A stretch of 64,000 nucleotides of DNA from NC2004 sp050874905 (GCA_050874905.1 JBNMLP010000005.1:80729-144728); one strand, 5' to 3'; shown: positions 26,305 to 35,576, counted from the first letter of the stretch. Translations and numbers: made by a program. Notes: generated by a model from the letters alone, not told the origin.

Positions 26305-27723
26305 TTAAAAACGAAAATCCCGTTTTCCTTCTTTGATCTCCAGCAGATATTCTTTGGCACGTTCCTTTACCTTCAGATTAGTAACCTTTTCGATCTCCTT
26401 TTGGATCAGAGCATCTCCCAGTGTCTTTGTTTCAGGAGAAGCATAATCTTCCAGATATTCTTTTAATGTCATCAGGGCATTCGGATGACAGCAGTTAATG
26501 ATCTGCTTGCTCTTTAACAGACTCATAAAGCGGTCTCCGGTACGTCCTGCCCGGTAGCAGGCTGTACAAAAGCTTGGGATCATATCCATCTGCATCAGCC
26601 AGCGTACCACCTCATCTAATGTACGGTTGTCCGATACATCAAACTGGGCAGAATTGTCCTCTTCCTTTTCTTCTTCATAATATCCGCCCACAGACGTGCG
26701 CGATCCGCCGCTGATCTGGGAAATACCAAGATGCAGCACCTTCTCTCTGCTCGACTGGCTCTCTCTTGTGGATACGATCATACCGGTATACGGAACGGCA
26801 ATACGAAGACATGCCACGATCTTTGCAAAAGTTTCATCCGAGATTCCATTGTCAAATACATCCGGATCAATATCATCGGCACGGCGTACCCGCGGTACAC
26901 TGATCGTATGCGGTCCCACGCCCTCATACGCCTCTAAATGCTCTGCATGCATAATGATCCCGGTAAAATCATACCGGTAGTTGTTCAATCCAAACAGCAC
27001 TCCCAGTCCGACATCATCAATGCCTGCTTCCATGGCACGATCCATGGCTTCGGTATGATAGGCATAATCATGCTTTGGTCCGGTTGGATGCAGTGTTTCA
27101 TAGGACTTCTTATGATAGGTTTCCTGAAATAAAATATAAGTTCCGATCCCGGCATCCTTGAGTTTTTTGTAATTCTCCTTCGTGGTCGCCGCAATGTTGA
27201 CATTTACGCGCCGGATTGCCCCATTTTTGTGCTTGATCGAATAGATCGTCTGAATACTTTCTAAAATGTATTCGATCGGATTATTGACCGGATCTTCTCC
27301 AGCTTCGATCGCCAGACGTTTGTGCCCCATGTCCTGTAATGCCGTTACTTCCCGGACAATATCTTCCTGTGAAAGTTTCACACGCCGGATATGCTTGTTT
27401 TTGGCATGATACGGGCAGTACTCACAACCATTCACACAGTAGTTTGACAAATAAAGCGGAGCAAACATTACAATACGATTGCCATAAAATTCTTCCTTGA
27501 TCTTCTGTGCCAGCGCATAGATCTCTTCGTTTTTATCAGGAAGTTCACAGTCTAACAAAACCAATGCTTCCTTGTGCGTGATCCCTTTCATCTCTTTTGC
27601 TTTTGTAAGGATCTGATCGATCAGTTCACGATTATTTTTATTTTCTTGTGCATAAGACAGACACGCTTTGATCTCTTCCTCTGAAATAAACTCCTCTGCC
27701 CTTGGCGACATTACGTTATACAT
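26305..27723 (-). CDS. hydG: [FeFe]-hydrogenase H-cluster maturase HydG
   Basis: Radical-SAM tyrosine lyase that makes the CO and CN ligands of the H-cluster; it serves the hydrogenase at 12.1 kb. 472 aa, the family length. The SAM cluster motif CVNGCEYC is near residue 90, AGEDP lies near residue 136, and the C-terminal auxiliary-cluster motif CTACYRAGRTGDRFM is near residue 390. The start MYNVMSPRAEE (ATG at 27721-27723) is chosen because GGAGG lies 6 nt ahead of it and the longer reading frame would run back through a terminator. HydE and HydF are not in this window. Confidence 0.95.
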   Translation of the reverse strand: MYNVMSPRAEEFISEEEIKACLSYAQENKNNRELIDQILTKAKEMKGITHKEALVLLDCELPDKNEEIYALAQKIKEEFYGNRIVMFAPLYLSNYCVNGCEYCPYHAKNKHIRRVKLSQEDIVREVTALQDMGHKRLAIEAGEDPVNNPIEYILESIQTIYSIKHKNGAIRRVNVNIAATTKENYKKLKDAGIGTYILFQETYHKKSYETLHPTGPKHDYAYHTEAMDRAMEAGIDDVGLGVLFGLNNYRYDFTGIIMHAEHLEAYEGVGPHTISVPRVRRADDIDPDVFDNGISDETFAKIVACLRIAVPYTGMIVSTRESQSSREKVLHLGISQISGGSRTSVGGYYEEEKEEDNSAQFDVSDNRTLDEVVRWLMQMDMIPSFCTACYRAGRTGDRFMSLLKSKQIINCCHPNALMTLKEYLEDYASPETKTLGDALIQKEIEKVTNLKVKERAKEYLLEIKEGKRDFRF

Positions 27724-27765
27724 GTTTTTCCTCCATTCATTACTACCCAATTCACAAAGAAAACA

Positions 27766-27794
27766 GGGGTGCGATTCGGTTATACGGCGCACCC
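27766..27794 (-). terminator. Terminator of the MarR-ABC exporter operon
   Basis: Stem GGGGTGCG/CGCACCCC with a 13-nt loop, about 80 nt after the second ABC gene. On the minus strand it is followed by an interrupted T tract (TGTTTTCTTT). Confidence 0.7.
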
Positions 27795-27871
27795 CTTCCT
27801 CTTTTTTATTATACATCTTTTTGGATCAAATGAACATGTCGCGATTGAAAAAGTTTTGCAGGAAGCAGTAT

Positions 27872-29737
27872 TTAAGAAGCTTCCTCAAACTGGCTGTTAT
27901 AAAGATCTGCATAAAATCCCTTTTGTGCCAGCAGTTCTTCATGTGTTCCCTGTTCGATAATATCACCATCCTTCATCACAAAGATCAGATCTGCATCCTT
28001 AATCGTAGAAAGGCGGTGTGCAATGACAAAGCTTGTTCTTCCTTTCATCAGGTTATCCATTGCCTTCTGAATCCGCACCTCGGTTCTCGTATCTACAGAG
28101 GAGGTTGCCTCATCTAAGATCAGGATCGGATTATCTGCTAAAATGGCTCTTGCGATCGTCAAAAGCTGTTTTTGTCCTTGTGATACATTGGATGCATCCT
28201 CATTTAATTCCATATCATAACCACCCGGCAATGTCATGATAAAACGATGCGCATGTGCCGCCTTTGCTGCAGCGATCACTTCCTCGTCTGTAGCATCCAA
28301 ACGACCATAGCGGATATTTTCCATGATTGTTCCTTTAAAAAGCCACGTATCTTGTAATACCATACCAAACGCATCCCGGAGTTTTCTGCGGTCAAAGTCT
28401 CTGATATCATGTCCATCCACCTTGATCGCACCACTGTTTACATCGTAAAAACGCATCAGCAGTTTTACCATTGTTGTCTTTCCGGCTCCGGTTGGTCCTA
28501 CAATCGCAATCTTTTGTCCCGGCTTCACCTCGGCACTAAAGTCCTTGATGATCGTCTGATCCTCTTTATAACCAAATTTTACATGGTCAAAAGAAACATA
28601 ACCCTGTACCTGTTCCAACGCTACCGGATGCTCCACGGTCTGCTGTTCTTCCTCTTCTTCCAAAAATTCAAATACACGCTCGGAAGCAGCTGCCATTGAC
28701 TGTACCTGATTGATCACCTGTGCGATCTGTTGTACCGGCTGGGTAAACTGTTTTACATACTGGATAAACGCCTGGATATTACCGATCGTAATGCGTCCAT
28801 GAATCGCCATGATACCACCAGTGATCGCAACACCTACATATCCCAAATTGCCGACAAACATCATGATCGGCTGCATCAGTCCGGATAAAAACTGGGATTT
28901 CCATGCAGACCGGTAAAGCACATCATTTGTTTCGTCAAAGCTCTTTAATGTCTCCTCTTCCTTGTTGAACACTTTGATCACGTTATGTCCGCCATACACT
29001 TCTTCTACCTGACCGTTAATATGTCCCAGGTATTCCTGCTGCGTCTTAAAATACTTCTGGGATTTCTTGATGACCAATCCCATCAAAGCTGCAGAAACCG
29101 GAAGGATCACCAGTGCGATCAGCGTCATCAGTGGTGAGATCGTCATCATCATCACAAAGACACCGACGATCGTAAACACGCTCGTAATGATCATGGTCAC
29201 ACTCTGGTTTAATGACATACCAAGTGTATCAACATCATTAGTGATGCGGGATAATACTTCACCGTAGGTACGGCTTTCAAAATATTTCATCGGCATGCGG
29301 TTGATCTTCTCCGAAATATCTTTTCGCATCCGGTAACACATTTTCTGTGAAATTCCCGTCATCAGCCAGCCCTGAACAAAGGTAAATGCAGCACTTCCCA
29401 GATAAAGCAGCAGAGTAAATAATAAAATCTTCATGATATAGATAAAATCAATTCCACCTGTCTTGGCAATCTTATTTGTCAATCCCTCCACTAACGCTGT
29501 CGTTGCCTTTCCCATGACCTTCGGTCCTAATACTGTAAGGATCGTGGAGCCACCTGCAAGCAGCATGACCAGTACAACCGTGTATTTATAGCGTCCCATA
29601 TAGGCAAGCAGTTTTCCAATCGAGCCCTTAAAGTCTTTGGCTTTTTCCACCGGCATGCCCGGACCGCCCGGACGTCCCATTCTACGACGGGGTGTCTGCT
29701 GTTTTTTCAGATCTTCACGCTTTTCCTGTTCGTCCAT
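27872..29737 (-). CDS. ABC exporter half-transporter, permease-ATPase fusion (second subunit)
   Basis: A 621-aa multidrug-type ABC half-transporter. The N-terminus is cytosolic and rich in Arg, Gly and Pro; six TM helices (about 55-340) follow, then the nucleotide-binding domain with Walker A GPTGAGKTT near residue 408, signature VSQGQKQ near residue 508 and Walker B ILILDEATS near residue 528. The catalytic Glu is present. The start at 29735-29737 has AAGGAGG ahead of it and lies 4 nt after the stop of the partner gene. With the 780-aa protein it should form a heterodimer. Cargo unknown. Confidence 0.9.
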   Translation of the reverse strand: MDEQEKREDLKKQQTPRRRMGRPGGPGMPVEKAKDFKGSIGKLLAYMGRYKYTVVLVMLLAGGSTILTVLGPKVMGKATTALVEGLTNKIAKTGGIDFIYIMKILLFTLLLYLGSAAFTFVQGWLMTGISQKMCYRMRKDISEKINRMPMKYFESRTYGEVLSRITNDVDTLGMSLNQSVTMIITSVFTIVGVFVMMMTISPLMTLIALVILPVSAALMGLVIKKSQKYFKTQQEYLGHINGQVEEVYGGHNVIKVFNKEEETLKSFDETNDVLYRSAWKSQFLSGLMQPIMMFVGNLGYVGVAITGGIMAIHGRITIGNIQAFIQYVKQFTQPVQQIAQVINQVQSMAAASERVFEFLEEEEEQQTVEHPVALEQVQGYVSFDHVKFGYKEDQTIIKDFSAEVKPGQKIAIVGPTGAGKTTMVKLLMRFYDVNSGAIKVDGHDIRDFDRRKLRDAFGMVLQDTWLFKGTIMENIRYGRLDATDEEVIAAAKAAHAHRFIMTLPGGYDMELNEDASNVSQGQKQLLTIARAILADNPILILDEATSSVDTRTEVRIQKAMDNLMKGRTSFVIAHRLSTIKDADLIFVMKDGDIIEQGTHEELLAQKGFYADLYNSQFEEAS

Positions 29738-29741
29738 ACTA

Positions 29742-32084
29742 CTACACCTCCTTTTTGTTTTCCGTGATTCCCAGTTCTTTTTCGGAAAGCTGGGAACGGG
29801 CAATCTGTTCATATACTTCACACGTGCGAAGCAGTTCTTCATGCGTACCCTTTCCTACGATCTCGCCCTCATCCAGTACAAGGATCTGATCCGCATGCAG
29901 GATCGTACTGATACGCTGCGCCACAATGATCACCGTTTTATCCTTCACTTTAGAAGCCAGTTCCTTTCTAAGCTTAGCATCCGTTTTCATATCCAGCGCT
30001 GAAAAGCTGTCATCAAATACGAAAATATCCGGCTCTTTCGCAATCGCACGGGCAATTGCCAATCTCTGCTTCTGCCCTCCTGACACGTTTGAGCCTCCCT
30101 GCGAAATTCTGCTTGAAAACTTGTTATCTTTACTATCAATAAATTCCATTGCCTGCGCAATCTCAGCACTTTCGCGGATCAATTCATCCGACGCATCCTT
30201 ATTTCCAAAGCGCAGATTGCTTTCAATCGTACCGGAGAACAGCACACCCTTTTGCGGTACAAAACCAATCTCCTCACGCAGCTCTTTCATCGCTAAATCC
30301 CTGATATCCACACCATCCAGCAGGATCTTACCTCCTGTCACATCATAAAGCCGTGGGATCAGATTTACGAGCGTTGATTTTCCACATCCGGTACTTCCTA
30401 TGATCGCTGTGGTCTGCCCTGGTTTTGCCACAAAAGAAATATCCTTTAACACTTCTTCTTTGGCATTTGGATAGGCAAATGACACATGATCAAATGTTAC
30501 CGTTCCTTCTTTCTTTTCAAGAGCCACTGGATGCTCCTTTTCCTGAACGGAAGCTTTCTTTTTCAGTACCTCATCAATACGTTCTGCTGCAACGCCTGCT
30601 CTCGGAAGCATGATAGACATCATCGTCAGCATTAAAAATGCCATTACGATCTGCATTGCATAAGTAATAAATGCTGTCATAGCACCAACCTCTAACAGAC
30701 CATCATCAATCTTATGCGCAGCTACCCACACGATCAAAATATCAACCGCATACATGATCGTCATCATTCCCGGCATCATAAATGTCATTACACGATTTGT
30801 AAAGAGCTGTGTTTTCATCAAATTACGGTTGGCTTCATCGAAACGTTCCTCTTCCTTCTTCTCTCTGCCAAATGCCCGAATGACAGATAATCCGGTTAAG
30901 ATCTCACGGGACACTAAGTTTACTGCATCTACCAGTTTCTGCATGATCTTAAATTTCGGCATGGTAACCGACATCAAAAGCATCACAAACCCAATGATGA
31001 CAAGGACAGCCAGAACGATCGTCCATCCCATTCCGGCCCCTGTTTCAAGCACCTTTATCACACCTCCAATTCCAATGATCGGTGCATATAATACCATACG
31101 AAGCAGCATGACACTCACCATCTGGATCTGCTGCACATCATTGGTACTTCGGGTGATCAGCGATGCCGTAGAAAATTCATCCATATCCGCATTGGAAAAA
31201 CCAACGACCTGATGGAAAATGTTGTGCCTTAAATTTCTTCCGACTGATGCGCCCACACGGGAAGCAAAAAAGCTGACCAGTATTGACACCAGCCCCATTA
31301 ACAAAGCAAGTGCCAGCATTTTCATGCCGCTTGAAAACAGATAATCTTTCTGATTTTTCCCCGTATTGACCTTTGCCTCTTCTTCCCGTTCCAGTGCCCA
31401 TTTTTTACCCATGGACTGCAAGGTGGAAGAACCGATGGTATCTGACATCTTCTGAAATGTCTCTCTGGCAGAGTGCATCGCAGAATCATCCATCATGCCC
31501 TGTGCCGCCATCGTTTCAAATATGTCACGCATATCCACACACTGGTTTTTGACTTTGTTTCCATCGTCGTCCTCGACTTCTTTTTCAAAGGAAGTAATGG
31601 AAATGCCCATCATCTGACCAATGGCTTCTACATCCATATCCATAAAAGCCTCTTTGGTGATCTTCGCCTGGGTCAATGCCTGCTGCACCTGTTCATTTCC
31701 CCAAAGCTGCTCTTTGAACTTGCTTACTTCCACCGCTTCCATCTGGTAATTGATCAGGATCGGTGTCAGCAATTTGTCATCTCTTTTTTCAAGCTGTTCC
31801 TTTGACAAGTGCTTTAACACATATGCTTTTCCCTTTTTGCGGTAACTGTCTGCAAACAGATCCCGTTCCTTTGCGGTCATAAAAAGCTGTGCTTTTTCAT
31901 ATTCCTTTGCGGTCATTTTTTCCGGCAGTATGTGTTCCTTTCCACTGCTGCTGATTCCAACATCAATGATATTTGCTGTAAATTGCGGAAGGGACAGATC
32001 ACAAAATGCCTGCACGATCAACAATGCAAATATCACAAGAATTGTTTTCCAATACGGAACTAAATTCTTAAAAATCTGTATCAT
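29742..32084 (-). CDS. ABC exporter half-transporter with large extracytosolic insert (first subunit)
   Basis: A 780-aa permease-ATPase fusion. TM1 is at residues 15-35; then a polar, helical stretch of about 195 residues (45-240) precedes TM2, where usual family members have a short loop. TM2-6 and the nucleotide-binding domain follow: Walker A GSTGCGKST near residue 572, signature VSGGQKQ near residue 672 and Walker B IFVFDDSFSALD near residue 692. Asp replaces the catalytic Glu, the usual sign of the degenerate site in a heterodimeric exporter. Its ATG overlaps the MarR stop (ATGA). Confidence 0.9.
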   Translation of the reverse strand: MIQIFKNLVPYWKTILVIFALLIVQAFCDLSLPQFTANIIDVGISSSGKEHILPEKMTAKEYEKAQLFMTAKERDLFADSYRKKGKAYVLKHLSKEQLEKRDDKLLTPILINYQMEAVEVSKFKEQLWGNEQVQQALTQAKITKEAFMDMDVEAIGQMMGISITSFEKEVEDDDGNKVKNQCVDMRDIFETMAAQGMMDDSAMHSARETFQKMSDTIGSSTLQSMGKKWALEREEEAKVNTGKNQKDYLFSSGMKMLALALLMGLVSILVSFFASRVGASVGRNLRHNIFHQVVGFSNADMDEFSTASLITRSTNDVQQIQMVSVMLLRMVLYAPIIGIGGVIKVLETGAGMGWTIVLAVLVIIGFVMLLMSVTMPKFKIMQKLVDAVNLVSREILTGLSVIRAFGREKKEEERFDEANRNLMKTQLFTNRVMTFMMPGMMTIMYAVDILIVWVAAHKIDDGLLEVGAMTAFITYAMQIVMAFLMLTMMSIMLPRAGVAAERIDEVLKKKASVQEKEHPVALEKKEGTVTFDHVSFAYPNAKEEVLKDISFVAKPGQTTAIIGSTGCGKSTLVNLIPRLYDVTGGKILLDGVDIRDLAMKELREEIGFVPQKGVLFSGTIESNLRFGNKDASDELIRESAEIAQAMEFIDSKDNKFSSRISQGGSNVSGGQKQRLAIARAIAKEPDIFVFDDSFSALDMKTDAKLRKELASKVKDKTVIIVAQRISTILHADQILVLDEGEIVGKGTHEELLRTCEVYEQIARSQLSEKELGITENKKEV

Positions 32085-32548
32085 GACTGAAGTTCTCCTT
32101 TCTTTTTCCCTGCACGAAGTGCAATCTCTTCTTCTGCTGCTTCATAAAGCTCCCCCAGTGCTTCACTGAGCTGCTCTACCTTATCTTCCCCCACGCGTGC
32201 TAAAACTGCTGCCCAGTATTCCTTCATCGTCCGTTCCACACGCTCTGCGGTTTTCCGTCCTTCCTGGGTCAGTTTTACATAAGTGCTGCGCCGATCCTTT
32301 GAAATTTCATACCGGCATACGTATCCATCCTTTTCCAGATGATTGAGCGTACGCGACATAGAAGGAGAAGAAACCTGCATCATCCGCGCAAGTTCTGATA
32401 CTTTCATTCCACCTGTTTCATCCTCGTGTTCCTCATAACAATGCAGCGCACCCAATATATGAAAATCGCTGATGGAAATTCCTTCAATAATGGTATTGAT
32501 CTTTAATTTCTGAAAACGCATAAACGCTTTCATGATCTTTCCATCCAA
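32081..32548 (-). CDS. MarR-family regulator of the ABC exporter operon
   Basis: A 155-aa winged-helix dimer. The HTH is near residues 50-80 (MKVSELARMMQVSSPSMSRTLNHLEKDG) and the wing holds YEISKDRRSTYVKLTQEG. It most likely represses its own operon until a ligand binds. The start is a TTG at 32546-32548, with GGAGG 7 nt upstream; the longer frame would begin inside the operator. The stop overlaps the first ABC gene. Confidence 0.88.
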   Translation of the reverse strand: MDGKIMKAFMRFQKLKINTIIEGISISDFHILGALHCYEEHEDETGGMKVSELARMMQVSSPSMSRTLNHLEKDGYVCRYEISKDRRSTYVKLTQEGRKTAERVERTMKEYWAAVLARVGEDKVEQLSEALGELYEAAEEEIALRAGKKKGELQS

Positions 32549-32567
32549 ATCCTCACCTCCAATTATT

Positions 32568-32592
32568 AACCATGTTATCATTTAACATGGTT
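32568..32592. promoter_or_regulatory. MarR operator
   Basis: A perfect inverted repeat AACCATGTTA-N5-TAACATGGTT just downstream of the MarR promoter -10, covering the predicted start of transcription. Position and symmetry suggest autorepression. Confidence 0.75.
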
Positions 32593-32595
32593 ACT

Positions 32596-32624
32596 GTTTT
32601 AGCAGATTGTGGAAAAAAAGTCAA
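32596..32624 (-). promoter_or_regulatory. Promoter of the MarR-ABC operon
   Basis: Minus strand TTGACT, 17 nt, TAAAAC, directly upstream of the operator at 32568-32592. Confidence 0.7.
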
Positions 32625-32675
32625 GTAAAAAAAGACGAACAATCTGTGAACTTACAGATCATCCGTCTTTTCTAT
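32625..32675 (-). terminator. Terminator after the P-loop kinase gene
   Basis: Minus strand stem AAGACG...ATCTGT paired with ACAGAT...CGTCTT (two paired blocks), followed by seven T, 44 nt after the kinase stop. It abuts the MarR -35. Confidence 0.85.
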
Positions 32676-32718
32676 GTTCCTTTACTCTGTGTATGCTGTT
32701 ATGCAAAGCAATGATCTG

Positions 32719-33306
32719 CTAGGCATCCAGCTCATCCATAAATACTTTCATGGATTCCTTGTACTCTTCCTCAGAAGAATTATTGAATACAAATAACTCG
32801 TCTACTAACTCTTTGTTATAAAGATTGTCCGGAATCGTAAAGTCAATCTTAGAAATATACTCATCCCAGTGCTCTAACTTCCATGTATCACGATCAGAAG
32901 CACGATCGATCATACGCTGATGACAGGTCTCCGGAGAGGTCTTTACCCATACGATCACTAACTCAGCCTGAAATTCATCATGTAATTTCTTACGAAGCAT
33001 CTTCAGATAATCTGCATCATGAATCTCTCTGGTAAATGGAGCGTTCACTAATACATAATCCTCATAGCGAAGTGCATCGTATGCCAGATCAAGAATAACA
33101 TCATACTCCGGATTACGAATCCACTCCTCAAAGAAATCAGAGCTTCTGTTGTACTCCTCATGTGCAACCTCGAAGATGATCTTAGAAAGAGGAATCAACG
33201 TATCCTTGTCCAGATAAACCATATGCTTTGCCGTTTCTGCAATCTTCTTTGAAATGAAAGTCTTACCACATGCTGGTGGAGACACAACTAAAATTAACTT
33301 TTTCAT
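32719..33306 (-). CDS. P-loop NTPase, small-molecule or zeta-toxin-like kinase
   Basis: A 195-aa cytosolic protein with Walker A SPPACGKT near residue 9 and a following ISKKIAETAKHMVYLDKDTL that places an acidic catalytic residue as in AAA_33/zeta-type kinases. A lid-like Arg region, CHQRMIDRASDRDTW, lies near residue 133. The substrate is unknown; no antitoxin-like gene is next to it, so a toxin role is not supported. The start at 33304-33306 is used because the region upstream holds its promoter (33356-33384). Confidence 0.75.
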   Translation of the reverse strand: MKKLILVVSPPACGKTFISKKIAETAKHMVYLDKDTLIPLSKIIFEVAHEEYNRSSDFFEEWIRNPEYDVILDLAYDALRYEDYVLVNAPFTREIHDADYLKMLRKKLHDEFQAELVIVWVKTSPETCHQRMIDRASDRDTWKLEHWDEYISKIDFTIPDNLYNKELVDELFVFNNSSEEEYKESMKVFMDELDA

Positions 33307-33355
33307 ATTATTCAGCCTTCCTCTAACGTTTTTATCATAAAAAATATACCCCTTT

Positions 33356-33384
33356 ATGATAATATTTTCCATAGAATCTGTCAA
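33356..33384 (-). promoter_or_regulatory. Promoter of the P-loop kinase gene
   Basis: Minus strand TTGACA, 17 nt, TATCAT. It fixes the kinase start downstream, at 33306. Confidence 0.75.
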
Positions 33385-33473
33385 TGTTTTTTCAAAAAAC
33401 TTCGCAATCTTTTGGACTATCTATCCAAAAAAACAGACAAATAAAGCAGCACCTTTGGCTAGTTTCACGTTGC

Positions 33474-33938
33474 TTATGCCATCTGCTTCAGCAGGTTTGC
33501 CATCTCAATTGCACTAAGTGCCACATCATAGCCTTTGTTTCCTGCTTTCGTTCCGGCACGCTCGATCGCCTGCTCGATCGTATCAGTCGTTAAAACACCG
33601 AACAGCGTTGGAACCCCACTCTCCATACCGACCATGGCAGTTCCCTTGCTGACCTCTGCACAAACGTAATCATAGTGGCTCGTGGAGCCTTTGATCACCG
33701 CACCAAGGCAAAGAACCGCATCATACTGACCGGAAAGAGCCATTTTCTTTGCCACGATCGGAATCTCAAATGCTCCCGGCACCCATGCCACGGTAATATC
33801 CTCTTCCTCCACGCCATGGCGCACCAGAGCATCCTGCGCCCCGGAAACCAGCTTTGATACAATAAACTCATTAAAGCGGGCAGCCACAATACCAATCTTC
33901 AATCCTGTTCCAATTACATTACCTTCTAATTTCTTCAT
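33474..33938 (-). CDS. ribH: 6,7-dimethyl-8-ribityllumazine synthase
   Basis: Penultimate riboflavin step: condenses the ribityl-aminouracil with dihydroxybutanone phosphate, usually as a 60-mer shell. 154 aa. Family marks are GIVAARFNEFI near residue 18, VPGAFEIP near residue 53, CLGAVIKGSTSHYDYVC near residue 77 (catalytic His) and GVPTLFGVLTTDT near residue 108. ATG at 33936-33938 with GGAGG 8 nt ahead. It is the last gene of the rib operon, separated from ribBA by 413 bp that hold palindrome copy A; the 154 bp nearest ribH show nothing clear. Confidence 0.95.
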   Translation of the reverse strand: MKKLEGNVIGTGLKIGIVAARFNEFIVSKLVSGAQDALVRHGVEEEDITVAWVPGAFEIPIVAKKMALSGQYDAVLCLGAVIKGSTSHYDYVCAEVSKGTAMVGMESGVPTLFGVLTTDTIEQAIERAGTKAGNKGYDVALSAIEMANLLKQMA

Positions 33939-34092
33939 CCTACATTCCTCCATTTAAATTCCATCTTCATTTTAATCTCACCTTATAACCTTTTTTTACC
34001 TCATTTTATCTTAGTCATCCCCTATTTCCTAATTTAGTGAAATCACAATTTTCTTTCCAACCTACATGGCATCTGATTCTCTCCATCTGGAA

Positions 34093-34344
34093 TCAACTTG
34101 TCACCCGCGCTTTTTAAGTCTGATGCCCGGCTGATCCGTGCAGTAATATGTGCCTCTCCGTAATCGCCCCGGTGGGTTTCAGGTATTTTTCAGGCTCATT
34201 TGCATGCGTCGGTGCTTATGCCCTGTATTTTAGGGCATTACGCACCGCTACGCGGTGCAACGAAGCGAAAGCGTGCCAGAAAAATAGCTGATCCCACAAA
34301 GGGGCGTCATCGTCCAGATACAGAAAAGCGGATGCTGAGGTTGA
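34093..34344. repeat. Dispersed long palindrome, copy A (inside the rib operon)
   Basis: A 252-bp non-coding palindrome. The ends begin TCAAC and finish GTTGA; the centre folds around ATGCCC/GGGCAT; a nested hairpin GCACCGC/GCGGTGC lies near 34242-34258. The core 34158-34306 is about 95% identical to 51518-51667 (roughly seven differences in 150). The right arm is about 35 bp shorter than in copy B. It lies between the stop of ribBA and the start of ribH. No transposase, no clear target-site duplication. Confidence 0.9.
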
Positions 34345-34351
34345 AAAAGGC

Positions 34352-35557
34352 TTATACATAATTTGTTAAGTGATCCATTTTGATCTGCTTGGTCTTTAAG
34401 TAAAATGCATCGTATTTTTGCGGTGCAATCTCTATTGGCACGCGCTCCGTGATCGTAATTCCATATCCGGAAAGCCCCGTGATCTTCTTTGGATTATTCG
34501 TCAAAAGCCGCAGCTTCGTTGCATGTAAATCCAGCAGGATCTGCGCTCCGATCCCATAATCCCTAAGATCCGGTGCAAAACCGAGTGCCACGTTTGCCTC
34601 TACCGTATCCAGTCCGTCCTCCTGCAGCTCATAGGCTTTTAATTTATTGATCAGGCCGATGCCTCGTCCCTCCTGCCGCATATAAAGAAGAATTCCCCGT
34701 CCTTCCTCCGCGATCTGCCGCATTGCAGCATCCAGTTGTTCTCCGCAGTCACACCGTTTGGAACCAAACACATCTCCGGTCAGACATTCGGAATGTACCC
34801 GGCACAATACCGGATTTCCATCCGACACATCTCCCATTGTCAGTGCGACATGATGCTCTCCATTTAAATGATTGACATATCCATGGATCTGGAACACCCC
34901 ATACTTAGTTGGAAGCTTTGCACAGGCTTCCTTTGATACAAAGCGTTCTTCTTTCAGACGATAAGCGATCAGATCTGCGATCGTGATCACCGTGAGGTTT
35001 CGCTCTTTAGCAAAGGAAAGCAGTTCCTTTGTCCGCATCATCGTTCCATCCTCCCGCATGATCTCGCAGCAAAGTCCACATTCTGCCAGTCCCGCCAGCC
35101 GCATCAGATCCACGGTAGCTTCGGTATGCCCGGCACGTTTCAGCACACCACCTTCCCGTGCCTGCAGCGGAAACATATGTCCCGGTCGGCGGAAGTTTTC
35201 CGGCTTTGCGCCTTCTTCTACACATTTTCGTGCCGTCAGTGCGCGCTCTACCGCAGAAATTCCGGTTGTGGTATCAACATGATCGATCGATACGGTAAAT
35301 GCGGTCGAATGATTGTCCGTATTTTCCTCTACCATCTGCGGCAGTCCGAGGGATTCGCAAAGTGCCGCACTCATTGGCATACAGATCAATCCTTTCGCAT
35401 CACTCGCCATAAGGTTCACATTTTCCGTGCTGGCAAATTGTGCCGCACAGATCAGATCTCCTTCATTTTCCCGGTCAGGATCATCGATCACTAGGATCAC
35501 CTTTCCCTGCCGTAAGTCCTCTAATGCCTGCTCGATCTGAGCAATCTGTTCTGTCAT
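34352..35557 (-). CDS. ribBA: Bifunctional DHBP synthase / GTP cyclohydrolase II
   Basis: A 401-aa fusion supplying both riboflavin precursors. N-terminal DHBP synthase (1-200): IDDPDRENEGDLICAAQF near residue 24 (metal and substrate acids) and RPGHMFPLQAREGGVL near residue 143. C-terminal cyclohydrolase II (205-395): zinc ligands in HSECLTGDVFGSKRCDCG near residue 253 and RQEGRGIGL near residue 291. It is 19 nt downstream of ribE. Palindrome copy A follows 7 nt after its stop. Confidence 0.96.
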   Translation of the reverse strand: MTEQIAQIEQALEDLRQGKVILVIDDPDRENEGDLICAAQFASTENVNLMASDAKGLICMPMSAALCESLGLPQMVEENTDNHSTAFTVSIDHVDTTTGISAVERALTARKCVEEGAKPENFRRPGHMFPLQAREGGVLKRAGHTEATVDLMRLAGLAECGLCCEIMREDGTMMRTKELLSFAKERNLTVITIADLIAYRLKEERFVSKEACAKLPTKYGVFQIHGYVNHLNGEHHVALTMGDVSDGNPVLCRVHSECLTGDVFGSKRCDCGEQLDAAMRQIAEEGRGILLYMRQEGRGIGLINKLKAYELQEDGLDTVEANVALGFAPDLRDYGIGAQILLDLHATKLRLLTNNPKKITGLSGYGITITERVPIEIAPQKYDAFYLKTKQIKMDHLTNYV

Positions 35558-35576
35558 ATTACTATCTCCTTTCCTT

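Noticed and set aside
27724..27816. Longer HydG N-terminus
   Set aside because: The extra 31 codons run back through a terminator hairpin (27766-27794). The internal ATG has GGAGG and gives the normal family length.
29738..29842. Longer N-terminus for the second ABC half-transporter
   Set aside because: It would overlap the upstream ABC gene by 100 nt. The ATG at 29735-29737 has a strong SD and a 4-nt gap.
32549..32581. ATG start for the MarR gene at 32581
   Set aside because: It lies inside the operator palindrome, and no SD precedes it. The TTG at 32546-32548 has GGAGG at 7 nt.
32719..33306. Toxin-antitoxin module (zeta-like kinase)
   Set aside because: No small antitoxin gene is adjacent and the gene has its own promoter and terminator. 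A metabolic or RNA/nucleoside kinase is as likely.
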